Below, in pieces: positions 14,679 to 24,406 of a DNA stretch of 64,000 bases. A model generated the notes under the pieces. The model had not been told where the DNA came from, ran no database searches, and saw nothing but the letters and a program-made list of their open reading frames with translations. The stretch is from JBEKTW01 sp049515655 (GTDB taxonomy: Bacteria; Bacteroidota; Ignavibacteria; UBA10030; SZUA-254): positions 52,677 through 116,676 of the forward strand of contig JBEKTW010000010.1 of the NCBI GenBank assembly GCA_049515655.1. Reading direction: 5' to 3'. The translations under genes and the position numbers were made by a program. How positions within the stretch are numbered: position 1 is the stretch's first letter; each line of letters starts with the position of its first letter.

Positions 14679-17600
14679 TCAGTACGTAAGTGCGAAGATC
14701 GTGTCAGTCAACCACCTTTTGAAGGAGTCATTATCGCTGAATTGCTTAAACAGTTCAGTGTCGTCTTTCAAGAGTGTTGTCATTACGCGTTTTAACGCTT
14801 CATCATGCTCGATGCGCGCATTTTGTCGGTCGTGCTGTCTTTTCGCGTTCTGGTATCGCGTGTCTGCGGCCACCTTGGCCGGTATCTCCTCAGTAATAAG
14901 CTTGCGTACCCGGTCAGAGTCAGTCCAGGGAATCTTGCCGAAGAGATCGTTGAACGTCTTAATAATATTGCTCAAGCGATCCATTTCCGGCTCTGGCTTT
15001 CTGCCGCCGCCTTCGACGGGAATGGGCTCAATTTCAGCATCCTCATCTGGCAATGTCAGCTTTCTCGTTGCTTGCTTTTCGGCGCGATAGCTGTCCATAT
15101 CAATGGTATCAAGAATACCCTTTGCCAGATCATCTTCAATCGGCGCTGGCAGTTTCGGGATGAGAAAGTTCAGAAAGATGGAGAGCTTCTCCCATTCAGC
15201 GTTGTTGTATGGTAGAATCGATGCGAGAAATTCATAAGTACGACAAAATGTTTTGGCTTTTCCTTTGAAATCCACCTGTCCGTCCTCATTGAGATTCTCC
15301 TTATAGGTCGCCACGCACGCATCGAGGATCGGATCCAGTTTGTCTCGGTCAGCACCGCTAAGATAAAAATTGACAAGATCCTCCACTTGTGCCTGTGAGT
15401 AGACTTCACGGGCATCGAGAGCAGCCTTCAGGTCGTGCAGTTTGTTTGGGTCGGTCTCTTCACTAAGAATTGTTGTGCGATAATAATCAGCAAATGATTC
15501 TTCTATGGTTTTCGTGTCGTTTACAAAATCCAACACGAACACATCATGTTTCTGCGGATGGGCCCGATTGAGACGCGAAAGAGTTTGTACGGCCTTTATG
15601 CCGGACAGCGGTTTGTCGACGTACATTGTATGCAGCAAAGGCTCATCATATCCGGTTTGGAACTTTTCTGCGCATATGAGGAACCGATATGGATCTTCCT
15701 GAATCTTATCGACGATTTCTTTGCTCGGAAATTTGTTCAATGATGGCTCGGTTAGTTTCTTTCCGCCGTATTCATGTTCCCCCGAAAAAGCAACGATGGC
15801 CTGATAAGGACTCTTCAACTCGGTTAAGTAGTCTCGAAAGGCGTGAAAATATTGCAGTGCCCGCTCGATACTGCCGGTAACAACCATTGCTCGCGCTTGC
15901 CCGTTGATTTTATTCATTCCGACGACTTTTTCGAGATAATGATCAACCATTATCTCTGCCTTCAACCGAATTGCGTAGTCGTGGGATTCCACATAGCGAC
16001 GTAGTTTCTTTCTTGCTTTCTTGACATCATACTCCGGATCGCCCGGCACAGTTTTCACTAAACGGTAGTAACTTTCAACCGGTGTGTAGCTCTGGAGCAC
16101 ATCGCGTATGAATCCTTCCTGGATAGCCTGTTTCATTGTGTAACTATGGAAAGGCTGGTGTTTTATCTTCCCTTCCGCATCGGTGGGCAATGGCGTTCCG
16201 AAAATCTCCAACGTCTTGTTTTTTGGAGTGGCAGTGAAGGCGAAATAACTTGCGTTCGTCAGCATCTTGCGTGCGGCCATCCGTTCTTCCAGCGCGTCGT
16301 TGACTATGTCCTCTGGATCGCCGAGCGCAGCGCTCACAGCGGCTGATGTCTTGCCGCCCTGGCTTGAATGTGCTTCGTCTATGATGATGGCAAACTTGCG
16401 ATTGCGGTGTTCATCTCCGATCTCTTTAAGAATAAAGGGGAATTTCTGCACTGTGGAAATGATGATCTTCTTGCCGCCTTCGATGAATCGTAGCAAGTCA
16501 CCCGAACGTTCCGCGTGCCCTATTGTTGCCTCAACCTGTGCGAACTGTTTTATCGTGTTCTTGATCTGGTCGTCGAGGATCACACGATCAGTCACCACAA
16601 TAATTGAATCAAAGATCTGTTTGGCGCCGGGGTTTCCAGCCGGCCGCAATCCGATCAGCTGATGTGCCAGCCACGCAATAGAGTTGGACTTGCCGCTCCC
16701 CGCTGAATGCTCGATGAGATAACGTTTACCGATCTTGCTCCCCGCTGCATCTGTTAATAATTTGTGCACTACATCGAGCTGGTGATAGCGCGGATAGACT
16801 TGCGCACGCTCTTTGCGAATTACGTTCCTGCCTGTTTTGGGATCTCTCCTTTTCTTCTCAACTTCGACTATTTGCGCATAGTTTTCGAGAATATCGGTCA
16901 AACCTCTGGGAGTAAGAATACGCTTCCACAGGTAATCAGTTTTGAGGCCATCAGGATTCGGTGGATTGCCTGCGCCATCATTCCACCCAAGATTGAAGGG
17001 CAAGAACCATGAAGCCTTGCCTTTCAGCTGCGTACACATACGCACTTCATGATCATCCACTGCAAAATGTACCATGCACCTACCAAACTCAAAAAGACGT
17101 TCGCGCGGATCACGATCGCGTTTGTATTGTTCCTCGGCATCTGCGACAGTTTGCTTGGTAAGACTGTTCTTCAATTCGAATGTGGCAATGGGAAGGCCAT
17201 TGATGAACAGGCCAAGGTCAAGTGCTCGCTGTGTTTCGTCCAGACTATAACGGAGCTGCCGAGTGACGCTGAAGCGGTTCTTGGCAAACAGCGCCGCCGC
17301 TTTCTCGTTGCCCGGGGACGGTGTGCCGTAGAACAGATCGAATGAAAGTGCACCGTGCTTGATGCCATGACGCAATACGTCAATCACGCCGCGTTTTGCA
17401 ATCTCACCACTCAGGCGCGCAAAAAACTTCAGCCGCAGAATGTCTTGTTTGTCATTGTAGTTCGATATGCCGAGCTTACGCGTTTCTTCCGGTTGGGTTT
17501 CTAACAAAAAGGCAAACAACTGCGACGTGTCGATAGCGTAGGCCCGGTCATGGGTCTTTGGGTCGCCGGCGATCCAACCACTGCCACTTGTAAGTGGTTT

Positions 17601-17705
17601 TGACTCGCTAACAGCAACCGCGGTCTCGGGAGCAAAACCGTCGGTACCGGTCATGTGCCGCATGATGAGAGTTTCGAGACCTTTTTCACTCGTATCTGTT
17701 GGCAT
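14679..17705 (-). CDS. hsdR: Type I restriction enzyme, R subunit
   Basis: 1008 aa, normal length. The N-terminal nuclease has the PD-(D/E)XK pattern LDLGLFINGLPIATFELKN (Asp163, Glu177, Lys179). The SF2 motor has Walker A HSAGSGKS (333-340), IIDEAHSSQGG (DEAH 443-446), FTATPKNKTL and the late motif QTLSRLNR. It translocates DNA with the HsdM/HsdS core and cuts unmodified DNA away from the site. Two bp separate it from hsdS. No frameshift seen, so it is probably active. Confidence 0.95.
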   Translation of the reverse strand: MPTDTSEKGLETLIMRHMTGTDGFAPETAVAVSESKPLTSGSGWIAGDPKTHDRAYAIDTSQLFAFLLETQPEETRKLGISNYNDKQDILRLKFFARLSGEIAKRGVIDVLRHGIKHGALSFDLFYGTPSPGNEKAAALFAKNRFSVTRQLRYSLDETQRALDLGLFINGLPIATFELKNSLTKQTVADAEEQYKRDRDPRERLFEFGRCMVHFAVDDHEVRMCTQLKGKASWFLPFNLGWNDGAGNPPNPDGLKTDYLWKRILTPRGLTDILENYAQIVEVEKKRRDPKTGRNVIRKERAQVYPRYHQLDVVHKLLTDAAGSKIGKRYLIEHSAGSGKSNSIAWLAHQLIGLRPAGNPGAKQIFDSIIVVTDRVILDDQIKNTIKQFAQVEATIGHAERSGDLLRFIEGGKKIIISTVQKFPFILKEIGDEHRNRKFAIIIDEAHSSQGGKTSAAVSAALGDPEDIVNDALEERMAARKMLTNASYFAFTATPKNKTLEIFGTPLPTDAEGKIKHQPFHSYTMKQAIQEGFIRDVLQSYTPVESYYRLVKTVPGDPEYDVKKARKKLRRYVESHDYAIRLKAEIMVDHYLEKVVGMNKINGQARAMVVTGSIERALQYFHAFRDYLTELKSPYQAIVAFSGEHEYGGKKLTEPSLNKFPSKEIVDKIQEDPYRFLICAEKFQTGYDEPLLHTMYVDKPLSGIKAVQTLSRLNRAHPQKHDVFVLDFVNDTKTIEESFADYYRTTILSEETDPNKLHDLKAALDAREVYSQAQVEDLVNFYLSGADRDKLDPILDACVATYKENLNEDGQVDFKGKAKTFCRTYEFLASILPYNNAEWEKLSIFLNFLIPKLPAPIEDDLAKGILDTIDMDSYRAEKQATRKLTLPDEDAEIEPIPVEGGGRKPEPEMDRLSNIIKTFNDLFGKIPWTDSDRVRKLITEEIPAKVAADTRYQNAKRQHDRQNARIEHDEALKRVMTTLLKDDTELFKQFSDNDSFKRWLTDTIFALTY

Positions 17706-17707
17706 TG

Positions 17708-19075
17708 CTATTCGTCTATTGTCGGCACTTCATCTTCGATTTGCTCCTCTGGCTCCAATTCCATTGGTGGTTGTTGAGCCTCGTAAGGAAGGCTCTTTGC
17801 GGCTTCCCGCACGTCGAGCTTGCCGGTTACCACGTCCGCCACCAACCGCGTCCGGTATTCTCGCAGCAACTCGACTTCACGCTGAAGGCGCGTGCTGGCG
17901 GTAGACAGTGGTTGTGTTTTCAAATAGATGCTCTCGATGATTGCTTTCTGATCAGATACCGAAGGCAATGCAATGCGCAGGTTGCCAACAAATTGCCAAT
18001 CTGCCCTTGGCATCTTTGCGCCAAAGGTTGAACTGTTAATCACATCGATAATCACTTTTGTTCGAAGAAGGTGCTCCAAAAACGATGGCCACACCAAAGC
18101 GTCGTGTGCTCGCAGCACAAAAAACTCTCCAACACATACCCCAGGCGATGACGCAGTGATTACTTTTGCCAAGTAGGGGCGGAGTTTCCCAAACAGTACA
18201 TCGTCTGCCTGGAACTTCTTCACCTGTCCCACAAACAAAACTTCTCCTTGGTTTGTCTGCGGTTTTACAATCCCTGTCCAACTTTCAACGTTTTCAAGAG
18301 CGACATAAATTTCATCGTCGTTCATGGCCGCTGTCTGATTCGTTACGTTGGAGACAAAGGATTTCAATCTCCGCACCTCCCAATGCTCTGGAATCTCGCC
18401 GAGCCAAGGAATGCCGGAAGGTTTGAGAGGAACAGTCGGATCCAAACCCCGCGTAACAGCGCGGTGGATGATGGCTTGTTTTTGTTCGTTCAACAGACCA
18501 ATAAGTTTTTTCTTGGATCGGATTGCCCGCTCAATCTGCCCACGCGCATAAGTGAGAAATCGACCCATCAAATCCTGCTCATCGGCTGGGGGCAGCGGCA
18601 GATACGCACGGCTCAACCGTTCATAGTCAATGTTCTGGCCCTCACGGATTCCGGTCACAAAAAGCGTCAAACTATGAATAAAATCCGGAGACTTGAAGAA
18701 TTGCCTAAAGTAACTTTGCCGTGCCTCGGATCGGGGATTCAGAACCGTGTAAGCTGGACTGATGATACCACGGCAATGTGCGACTTCAATGCCTCCTTGA
18801 AAGGAACGGAGGCTGATAACGAAATCGCCGGTCTCGACCAGCTTCAACAGGTGCAGGTCTTTCATCGCTGTTACGGTGCGTTCCTCGTAGTCTTCTTTGC
18901 GGACCACACCTTTGGTCTGGGTCGCAGCTAGTAACGGTTCGCCCGGAAATCCTTTTTGCACTCGTTCTTGAAAAAGAAACTTCATACGGCGTTGCGACCA
19001 ATGAGCGGGCATTCTGCCAACCCACGGCAGGCCCGACTCCTTGTATTCAGAGTATGGTCGGAGATTGGAAATCAT
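17708..19075 (-). CDS. hsdS: Type I restriction enzyme, S (specificity) subunit
   Basis: 455 aa with two target-recognition domains, each preceded by the family start: YKESGLPWVGRMPAHWSQRRMKFLF near residue 10 and SGIPWLGEIPEHWEVRRLKSFV around 215, and each followed by a coiled-coil spacer helix (IERAIRSKKKLIGLLNEQKQA; LREYRTRLVADVVTGKLDVR). The two TRDs define a bipartite target that cannot be read from sequence. Its start overlaps the hsdM stop by 4 bp. Confidence 0.95.
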   Translation of the reverse strand: MISNLRPYSEYKESGLPWVGRMPAHWSQRRMKFLFQERVQKGFPGEPLLAATQTKGVVRKEDYEERTVTAMKDLHLLKLVETGDFVISLRSFQGGIEVAHCRGIISPAYTVLNPRSEARQSYFRQFFKSPDFIHSLTLFVTGIREGQNIDYERLSRAYLPLPPADEQDLMGRFLTYARGQIERAIRSKKKLIGLLNEQKQAIIHRAVTRGLDPTVPLKPSGIPWLGEIPEHWEVRRLKSFVSNVTNQTAAMNDDEIYVALENVESWTGIVKPQTNQGEVLFVGQVKKFQADDVLFGKLRPYLAKVITASSPGVCVGEFFVLRAHDALVWPSFLEHLLRTKVIIDVINSSTFGAKMPRADWQFVGNLRIALPSVSDQKAIIESIYLKTQPLSTASTRLQREVELLREYRTRLVADVVTGKLDVREAAKSLPYEAQQPPMELEPEEQIEDEVPTIDE

Positions 19076-21402
19076 TTATCATTTCCCTTGAGCAGCTCAT
19101 CGAGTAAACCCTCCGCTTCCTTTTCCACTGCAAGGATGCCGGCGCGAATTTCGTCGAGGGTGCGCAGCGGCTGTGGTTTGTAGAAATGGCGGGTGAAAGA
19201 TATTTCGTAGCCTATCTTGGTCGAGTCTTCCTTGATCCAAGCATCTGGTGTGTAGGGCAATACCTCTCGACGAATGAAGGCCTCTATTCCCCCCTCCTCA
19301 AGCAAAGGTATTTGCTCGGTATCACGCAAATCCGGATCGGGTTCGTACTCGACAATTTGACCATGCATCTTGAACAATCCACGGAGGGGATCCGGCACGA
19401 CTTTCCCTGATTTATGAACCTTCGCGATGACGGGCCGGGCAGTTTCAACACGCCAACTGACAGCGTGTAGAATTGTTTTCTTGTCAGAGGCGCTTAGTCG
19501 CATGCTGATATCATCTAATGTTGCATCAACCTTTTCCCGAAAGAGGTTATGATCTTCGAAAAGCCCATCGCCCAGTTTCTTCTTAATCCCGGTTGCGGTT
19601 TCTACGAGATTGGCGTCTCGTTCCCACGTCTTGGCATCAAGGAGTTTCTTCCTTTTCTTTTCGGGTACCCCTTTCTTCTTTGCTTCGCCTTCCTCAGATT
19701 CCTCCTCTTCATCATGGTCTCCCCACTCGTCAAGCATCGCTTCCACCTTCGCTCTAACGCTGACGAAGTCGTCAAACAACGGTTCACCGAGTCGGTTGTA
19801 TAGTTCAGTCCTGATTTCCTCATCGCCGGAAGCATAGCGCAGTGACTCGATAGCCTTCACTGTAAGTTGGCTGTGCAATCGCAGCGGACGTTCAACAATA
19901 ATTTTCCAGTAGCCGAACGCAGCGTTGGGAAAGATTTTCGATTGATCGGTTTCTTTGAACTCCAAATATGTATTGCAGATGCGTTTGATATCCTGATCCG
20001 AAAGCACACAGTTTTTCTTACCAAGATTCTTGCGAAGAGGCTCGTACCATTCTGTTGCGTCGATCAGTTGTACCTTGCCCTTGCGGTGTTCCGGTTTGCG
20101 GTTGCTGACCACCCAGATATAGGTGGCAATGCCGGTGTTGTAGAACATATTGAGAGGCAATGCGACAATGGCTTCGAGCCAATCGTTCTCAAGGATCCAA
20201 CGGCGGATATTACTCTCTCCTTGTCCAGCGTCTCCAGTAAATAATGACGAGCCGTTGTGTACTTCCGCTATTCGGCTGCCGAGCGGCGTATCGCGCTTCA
20301 TTTTGCTAACAAGGTTCACCAGGAATAGCAGCTGGCCGTCACTGGAACGAGTGACCAGCGAAAATTCGGGATCTCCGTCGTGCGTGATCAAGAAGCGCGA
20401 ATCTTTCATGCCTTCCTTACCACCCATACGTTCAAGATCTGTTTTCCAACTCTTTCCGTATGGGGGATTTGATAGCATGAAGTCAAACTCTCGCGAGCGA
20501 AAAGCATCGTTCGAAAGCGTTGAATACTCTGGTCCTCCGATGATGTTGTCTGCCGCTTCGCCTTCGCCTTTAACAAGCAAATCGGCTTTGCAAATTGCAT
20601 ACGTTTCCGCGTTGATCTCCTGTCCGTAGAGATGCGTCGCAACCTCTCTACCGTGTTCCTTTGCAAGTTTCTGCAGCGTCTCTTCCGCAACGGTAAGCAT
20701 CCCACCTGTACCACAAGCACCGTCGTAGAGCAAATAAGTGCCAGAATCAATTTCGTTGGCAATCGGCAGAAAAATGAGATTCGCCATGAGCCTTACGGCG
20801 TCGCGTGGCGTCCAGTGTTCTCCGGCCTCTTCATTGTTCTCTTCGTTAAACTTCCGGACCAGTTCCTCGAAAATTGTTCCCATAGCATGATTGTCGAGAC
20901 CGGCGTGTTTTACCGAACCGTCGCCGTTGAAAACAGGATTCGGGCTAAGATTAATCTGAGGATCGAGAAACTTTTCAATCAACGTACCAATCGCGTCCGC
21001 TTTTGATAGGCGTGGGATCTGATTACGGAACTCAAAGTTATTAATGATGTCTTGTACGTTCGGCGAGAATCCGTCGAGCCATGCTTCAAAATCGTTCCTG
21101 AGTTGTTGTTGACTGGCGCGAGCTTTGAGGTCACGGAGTGTGAACTTCGAGGTATTGTAAATATCCCAGCCCGAAGCTTGACGCAAAGGCAGATCCTGGT
21201 TCGTTATTTTCGCTTTATCGAGCGTTGCCTTCATTTCCAACACGGCCTGTTTTGTTGGTTCAAGCACTGCGTCCAGCCGCCGGAGAACTGTCATTGGCAA
21301 AATCACATCTCGATATTTACCGCGAACATAAAGGTCACGCAGTACATCGTCAGCGATGTTCCAAATAAAGCCGGCAATCCAATTAAGATATGACTGATCC
21401 AT
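19072..21402 (-). CDS. hsdM: Type I restriction enzyme, M (N6-adenine methyltransferase) subunit
   Basis: 776 aa. HsdM N-terminal helical domain (1-150), then the class I N6-methyltransferase core: GEHWTPRDAVRLM (194-206), SAM-binding DGACGTGG (227-234) and catalytic NPPYGKSW (312-319). It is longer than many HsdM proteins (~500-550 aa) because of a C-terminal extension rich in charged residues (EEEESEEGEAKKKGVPEKKRK). It should modify the same adenines that HsdR restriction tests. First restriction gene of the operon. Confidence 0.95.
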   Translation of the reverse strand: MDQSYLNWIAGFIWNIADDVLRDLYVRGKYRDVILPMTVLRRLDAVLEPTKQAVLEMKATLDKAKITNQDLPLRQASGWDIYNTSKFTLRDLKARASQQQLRNDFEAWLDGFSPNVQDIINNFEFRNQIPRLSKADAIGTLIEKFLDPQINLSPNPVFNGDGSVKHAGLDNHAMGTIFEELVRKFNEENNEEAGEHWTPRDAVRLMANLIFLPIANEIDSGTYLLYDGACGTGGMLTVAEETLQKLAKEHGREVATHLYGQEINAETYAICKADLLVKGEGEAADNIIGGPEYSTLSNDAFRSREFDFMLSNPPYGKSWKTDLERMGGKEGMKDSRFLITHDGDPEFSLVTRSSDGQLLFLVNLVSKMKRDTPLGSRIAEVHNGSSLFTGDAGQGESNIRRWILENDWLEAIVALPLNMFYNTGIATYIWVVSNRKPEHRKGKVQLIDATEWYEPLRKNLGKKNCVLSDQDIKRICNTYLEFKETDQSKIFPNAAFGYWKIIVERPLRLHSQLTVKAIESLRYASGDEEIRTELYNRLGEPLFDDFVSVRAKVEAMLDEWGDHDEEEESEEGEAKKKGVPEKKRKKLLDAKTWERDANLVETATGIKKKLGDGLFEDHNLFREKVDATLDDISMRLSASDKKTILHAVSWRVETARPVIAKVHKSGKVVPDPLRGLFKMHGQIVEYEPDPDLRDTEQIPLLEEGGIEAFIRREVLPYTPDAWIKEDSTKIGYEISFTRHFYKPQPLRTLDEIRAGILAVEKEAEGLLDELLKGNDK

Positions 21403-21489
21403 ATTTGCCCCGAATTATCCTACTGTAACTCTTTTTCCAATCTAATCAAATCACAGACCTGCTGCATGGTTTCGTGAAAACAAATACGT

Positions 21490-21834
21490 TCATAGTTCAT
21501 TGTACTTTCTGGAATTCCCCCTGGCCTTCGACACCGGATATCGCTTCTTGTTGACGATCATCTTCTCTGCAAAAGCTTTGTCAATATCAATTTCGGCCTC
21601 ATGGGCAAGAAGAAGGAGATAGTAATAAACGTCGGCTATCTCCAGCTCAAATTCTTTCTTCTTGGCTTTTGGAAGTTCGTTATCGGCGGTCCATTGGAAT
21701 GTCTCGAGGATTTCAGCGGCCTCAAGTGCGAGGGATATTGAAAGGTTTTTGGGGGAGTGGAATTGCTTCCAGTCACGCGCGTCGCGGAACTTGAGGATTT
21801 GGCGTAAATGATTCTGCATTTCGTTCCTTCGCAT
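21490..21834 (-). CDS. MazG-like nucleotide pyrophosphohydrolase
   Basis: 114 aa with the all-alpha NTP pyrophosphatase motif: LALEAAEILETFQW (ExxE) and ELEIADVYYYLLLLAHE (ExxD). Similar to dCTPase/RS21-C6-type house-cleaning enzymes that hydrolyse noncanonical or excess dNTPs. MQNHL at 21819 is an equally likely start. It lies 87 bp upstream of hsdM on the same strand; MazG-like proteins often sit beside defence genes, where dNTP removal could limit phage replication (inference). Confidence 0.88.
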   Translation of the reverse strand: MRRNEMQNHLRQILKFRDARDWKQFHSPKNLSISLALEAAEILETFQWTADNELPKAKKKEFELEIADVYYYLLLLAHEAEIDIDKAFAEKMIVNKKRYPVSKARGNSRKYNEL

Positions 21835-21925
21835 GTCTTCAACTCATAAATTCCTCCCGATCGCCAATTGTTGATTGCCGTTGTATAACGGATCCTCTTA
21901 GTACCCAACATCTATGAAACGCTAA

Positions 21926-21959
21926 ACCCGCAGAACATCGGGAGTTTGTCCTGCGGGCT
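21926..21959. terminator. Hairpin between the restriction operon and the caspase operon
   Basis: ACCCGCAG..CTGCGGGCT stem with one internal mismatch and no long T run. It may end transcription weakly in either direction; it lies upstream of the leftward MazG gene. The rest of 21960-22150 shows nothing recognisable. Confidence 0.4.
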
Positions 21960-22150
21960 TATGAAGTAGCGGCGAATTCGAAGCGTTGAATTCATCGTAA
22001 TCTCTCTCCGCGTTCTTCATAGAGGAGAATTTACGAAAATCATCAAGGAATGTCAAACCTGCTCATCATGGATTGGCGACAGTATTCAGCCCAGCCTCAT
22101 CTGATATTATTGCCATGAAATGAGTCTAGGAAATCGTGGAAATCTGATGG

Positions 22151-23359
22151 CTAAGCAGGCATGCTGGACGTGGGACGTTTCTCTTTCAGAACCTCATACT
22201 TGGTTTCTAGCATCTCCAGAATCTCCGAAACTCCAGCCAGGTCGGGATGCTTCTTCAGCGCTTCTCGTAGGTCGTCTAGGGCAAAATACTTGAGATCACT
22301 CGCCAAAGAGACGTCTTCCATGCCTCTCCGGTATTCTTCAATCGATTCATTCTGCCTCCCCTGATGAAGGAGAGCGAGTGCGAGATTGAACCGGGCAGCA
22401 AACAGATTTGGGATGAGCTGTAAAGCACTCAAGCTCGATCGAATTGAGTTCTCCCAATCACCCAATTGATAGTAACTCCAGCCGACATTCCAATATGCCG
22501 AGGCAAGTCCATCTTTATCGCCCTTTTCTCCTAGAAATCTGATTGCCATGTGCCCATGTTCCAAAGCCTCTTTGTAACTGCCCATCCTGCCAAGCAAGAT
22601 TGACGCATCCAGATGTGCGCGGCCATTCTCTGGTTCCTGTTCGAGGGCACGAGCATAGCTCTCCAAGGCCTGCTCTTTCTCACCTTTGGCTTCCAAACAC
22701 ATGCCGAGAAAGTGATATCCCCCTGGGGTATTGGAATTCAATTCCAAAGCTTGCCGCAGACTGCCGATGGCCTCATCAATTTTTCCCAATGAAAAAAGGG
22801 CTAGTCCTCGATTCTCTGGTATAGCTGGGTTTTTGGGGTCGAGTTTCTCCGCTCTGCCATAGTAGTGAAGAGCCTCCTCGTACTTGCCAGTGTTGTGCAG
22901 AGCAATGCCTAAGTTAAACAGTACGTCCGCATCTTGATTGTCCTGTTGCAAATACCTAAGATAGACATAGATTGCTTCTGCGTATTTGTAACCAGCGTGC
23001 AAGGTGTAACCTAGTCCCTTTTGAGCCTGCAAATTATAGTAATTGTACTTGAGTGCCTTTTTGAATTGCAATTCCGCATCAACGTAGTGGTCCGTCTCAA
23101 AGTAAATCTGCCCGAGATTGCAATAGTAATCGGAGTTCCTCGGGTCTTGATTGATTGCCTTTTTGAGATAGGTAATTGCTAATGAAATATTCCCTTCGGT
23201 ATACTTATTGATCCCCAGTTGACGGTTCTTCTTTGCGGTCTGATGCCGCCATTGAGCCAAAGGAGGAAGCGTTAAGGCTAAATCAACAATCAGGTCCCAC
23301 AATCGCTTCCACCAGCTCTTGCGCTCAACGATATCTTGTTTCATCCGTTGCGAGTTCAT
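22151..23359 (-). CDS. Tetratricopeptide-repeat protein of the caspase operon
   Basis: 402 aa from ATG 23359, chosen because it overlaps the caspase stop as ATGA; a longer frame to 23401 exists. After a short hydrophobic/basic N-terminus (WWKRLWDLIVDLALTLPPLA) there are about nine TPRs from residue ~45, with typical helices such as ADVLFNLGIALHNTGKYEEALHYYG split over consecutive units. No enzymatic domain. TPR arrays bind peptides or partner proteins; here it is likely the sensor, scaffold or substrate of the caspase. Confidence 0.85.
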   Translation of the reverse strand: MNSQRMKQDIVERKSWWKRLWDLIVDLALTLPPLAQWRHQTAKKNRQLGINKYTEGNISLAITYLKKAINQDPRNSDYYCNLGQIYFETDHYVDAELQFKKALKYNYYNLQAQKGLGYTLHAGYKYAEAIYVYLRYLQQDNQDADVLFNLGIALHNTGKYEEALHYYGRAEKLDPKNPAIPENRGLALFSLGKIDEAIGSLRQALELNSNTPGGYHFLGMCLEAKGEKEQALESYARALEQEPENGRAHLDASILLGRMGSYKEALEHGHMAIRFLGEKGDKDGLASAYWNVGWSYYQLGDWENSIRSSLSALQLIPNLFAARFNLALALLHQGRQNESIEEYRRGMEDVSLASDLKYFALDDLREALKKHPDLAGVSEILEMLETKYEVLKEKRPTSSMPA

Positions 23360-24402
23360 AGCAGAGGTTCTAAATTCTGCCTTGCACCTGTTACTAACCA
23401 TCCCTGGCCACGACGCCTTTCAATTGCGTCCCACGCTACAGCAAAAGAGGTGGGTTTTAGCTTCCCAGTGCATAATCGTTCAATCAATTCAAGCTTCATG
23501 GCCTCATCCTCAATGAGTTGTCTCTCTTTGGCAACAGCGAGCAAATCAACGGCCATATCGAAGTATCTGAGCATCTCAATAGAGAAGCCAGGATAGAGGT
23601 CGCCGAGTTGCCGCGTAAGAGCTTCCAACTGTCTTGTCGATTCCACCGCGTACACGCTGCTGTATAAGAGCTGCAAATCTCTCTTATCCTCAGGCACTAT
23701 GACGGCATACGGTCTCTGGGGGGGTTTTTTATACCGCTTGTTGGTTAGAGGGACTTCTTTGATTAGGAAGTCGTACACCTCGGCCGCCGTAAAACACTTC
23801 CGGCTCTTGATGGCTTCGAGAAAGCAGTAAGTAAAGGACCCGTGTTGTAATTCCTCGATCTCATATGACAAATCTTCTGGATCGCAGGAAAAGAAGGTGA
23901 CGATGCCCTTCCTTTCAACTATGCCTTTGCTATCCTCGCCAATTGCGTTAATTCCTTTTTGACCTCTGATCGCCTCCCTGCAAGCGTCGATGAACATTAC
24001 AATATTCTTGCAGTGCGTCTCGGTCAATTGATTCACTAAATCTTCAACCTCGATCCCTGTCCTACTCAGGTTAGTCGGGGTAGCATCCACAGGGAGCAAG
24101 TAGTCCTTTTTGTCACGGATCCCGTGTCCGGAAAAGTAGAAGAATACCAAATCATTTTCTTGGATTCGCCCCCCCCTGAGAAACTCACCGAGTTCATGAT
24201 AAAACTCGGTGAGACCAGGTTTGTGTTGTAGGCCGGTGCCGAATGCAAGAATATTCTCGCCGGGAAATTCCAAAGTTTTGCGCAACGCTTCCCCGACATC
24301 AACGATGTCCTTAGTGCAGTACTTCAGTGGCCTGACATGTTCGTATTCGGTTGGGCCAATGAGGATCGCCCACTTGTTCATGAACGGACATGTCTGATTC
24401 AT
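23356..24402 (-). CDS. Caspase-like (C14) peptidase with C-terminal effector-associated-type helical domain
   Basis: 348 aa. Caspase-hemoglobinase fold with the catalytic dyad His93 (FYFSGHGIRDKKDYLLP) and Cys141 (NIVMFIDACRE). The N-terminus WAILIGPTEYEHVRPLKYC is the usual first strand. After ~250 a helical domain (LEALTRQLGDLYPGF..MLRYFDMAVDLLAVAKERQ) resembles effector-associated adaptor domains that mediate homotypic contacts. The alternative start MNKWAIL (24381) is possible. Prokaryotic caspases act in programmed death and anti-phage systems. Four bp separate it from the upstream Pepco gene. Confidence 0.88.
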   Translation of the reverse strand: MNQTCPFMNKWAILIGPTEYEHVRPLKYCTKDIVDVGEALRKTLEFPGENILAFGTGLQHKPGLTEFYHELGEFLRGGRIQENDLVFFYFSGHGIRDKKDYLLPVDATPTNLSRTGIEVEDLVNQLTETHCKNIVMFIDACREAIRGQKGINAIGEDSKGIVERKGIVTFFSCDPEDLSYEIEELQHGSFTYCFLEAIKSRKCFTAAEVYDFLIKEVPLTNKRYKKPPQRPYAVIVPEDKRDLQLLYSSVYAVESTRQLEALTRQLGDLYPGFSIEMLRYFDMAVDLLAVAKERQLIEDEAMKLELIERLCTGKLKPTSFAVAWDAIERRRGQGWLVTGARQNLEPLL

Positions 24403-24406
24403 CTGG

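Noticed and set aside
18248..18931. 227-codon plus-strand frame
   Set aside because: Antisense to hsdS, with no ribosome binding site and no recognisable product.
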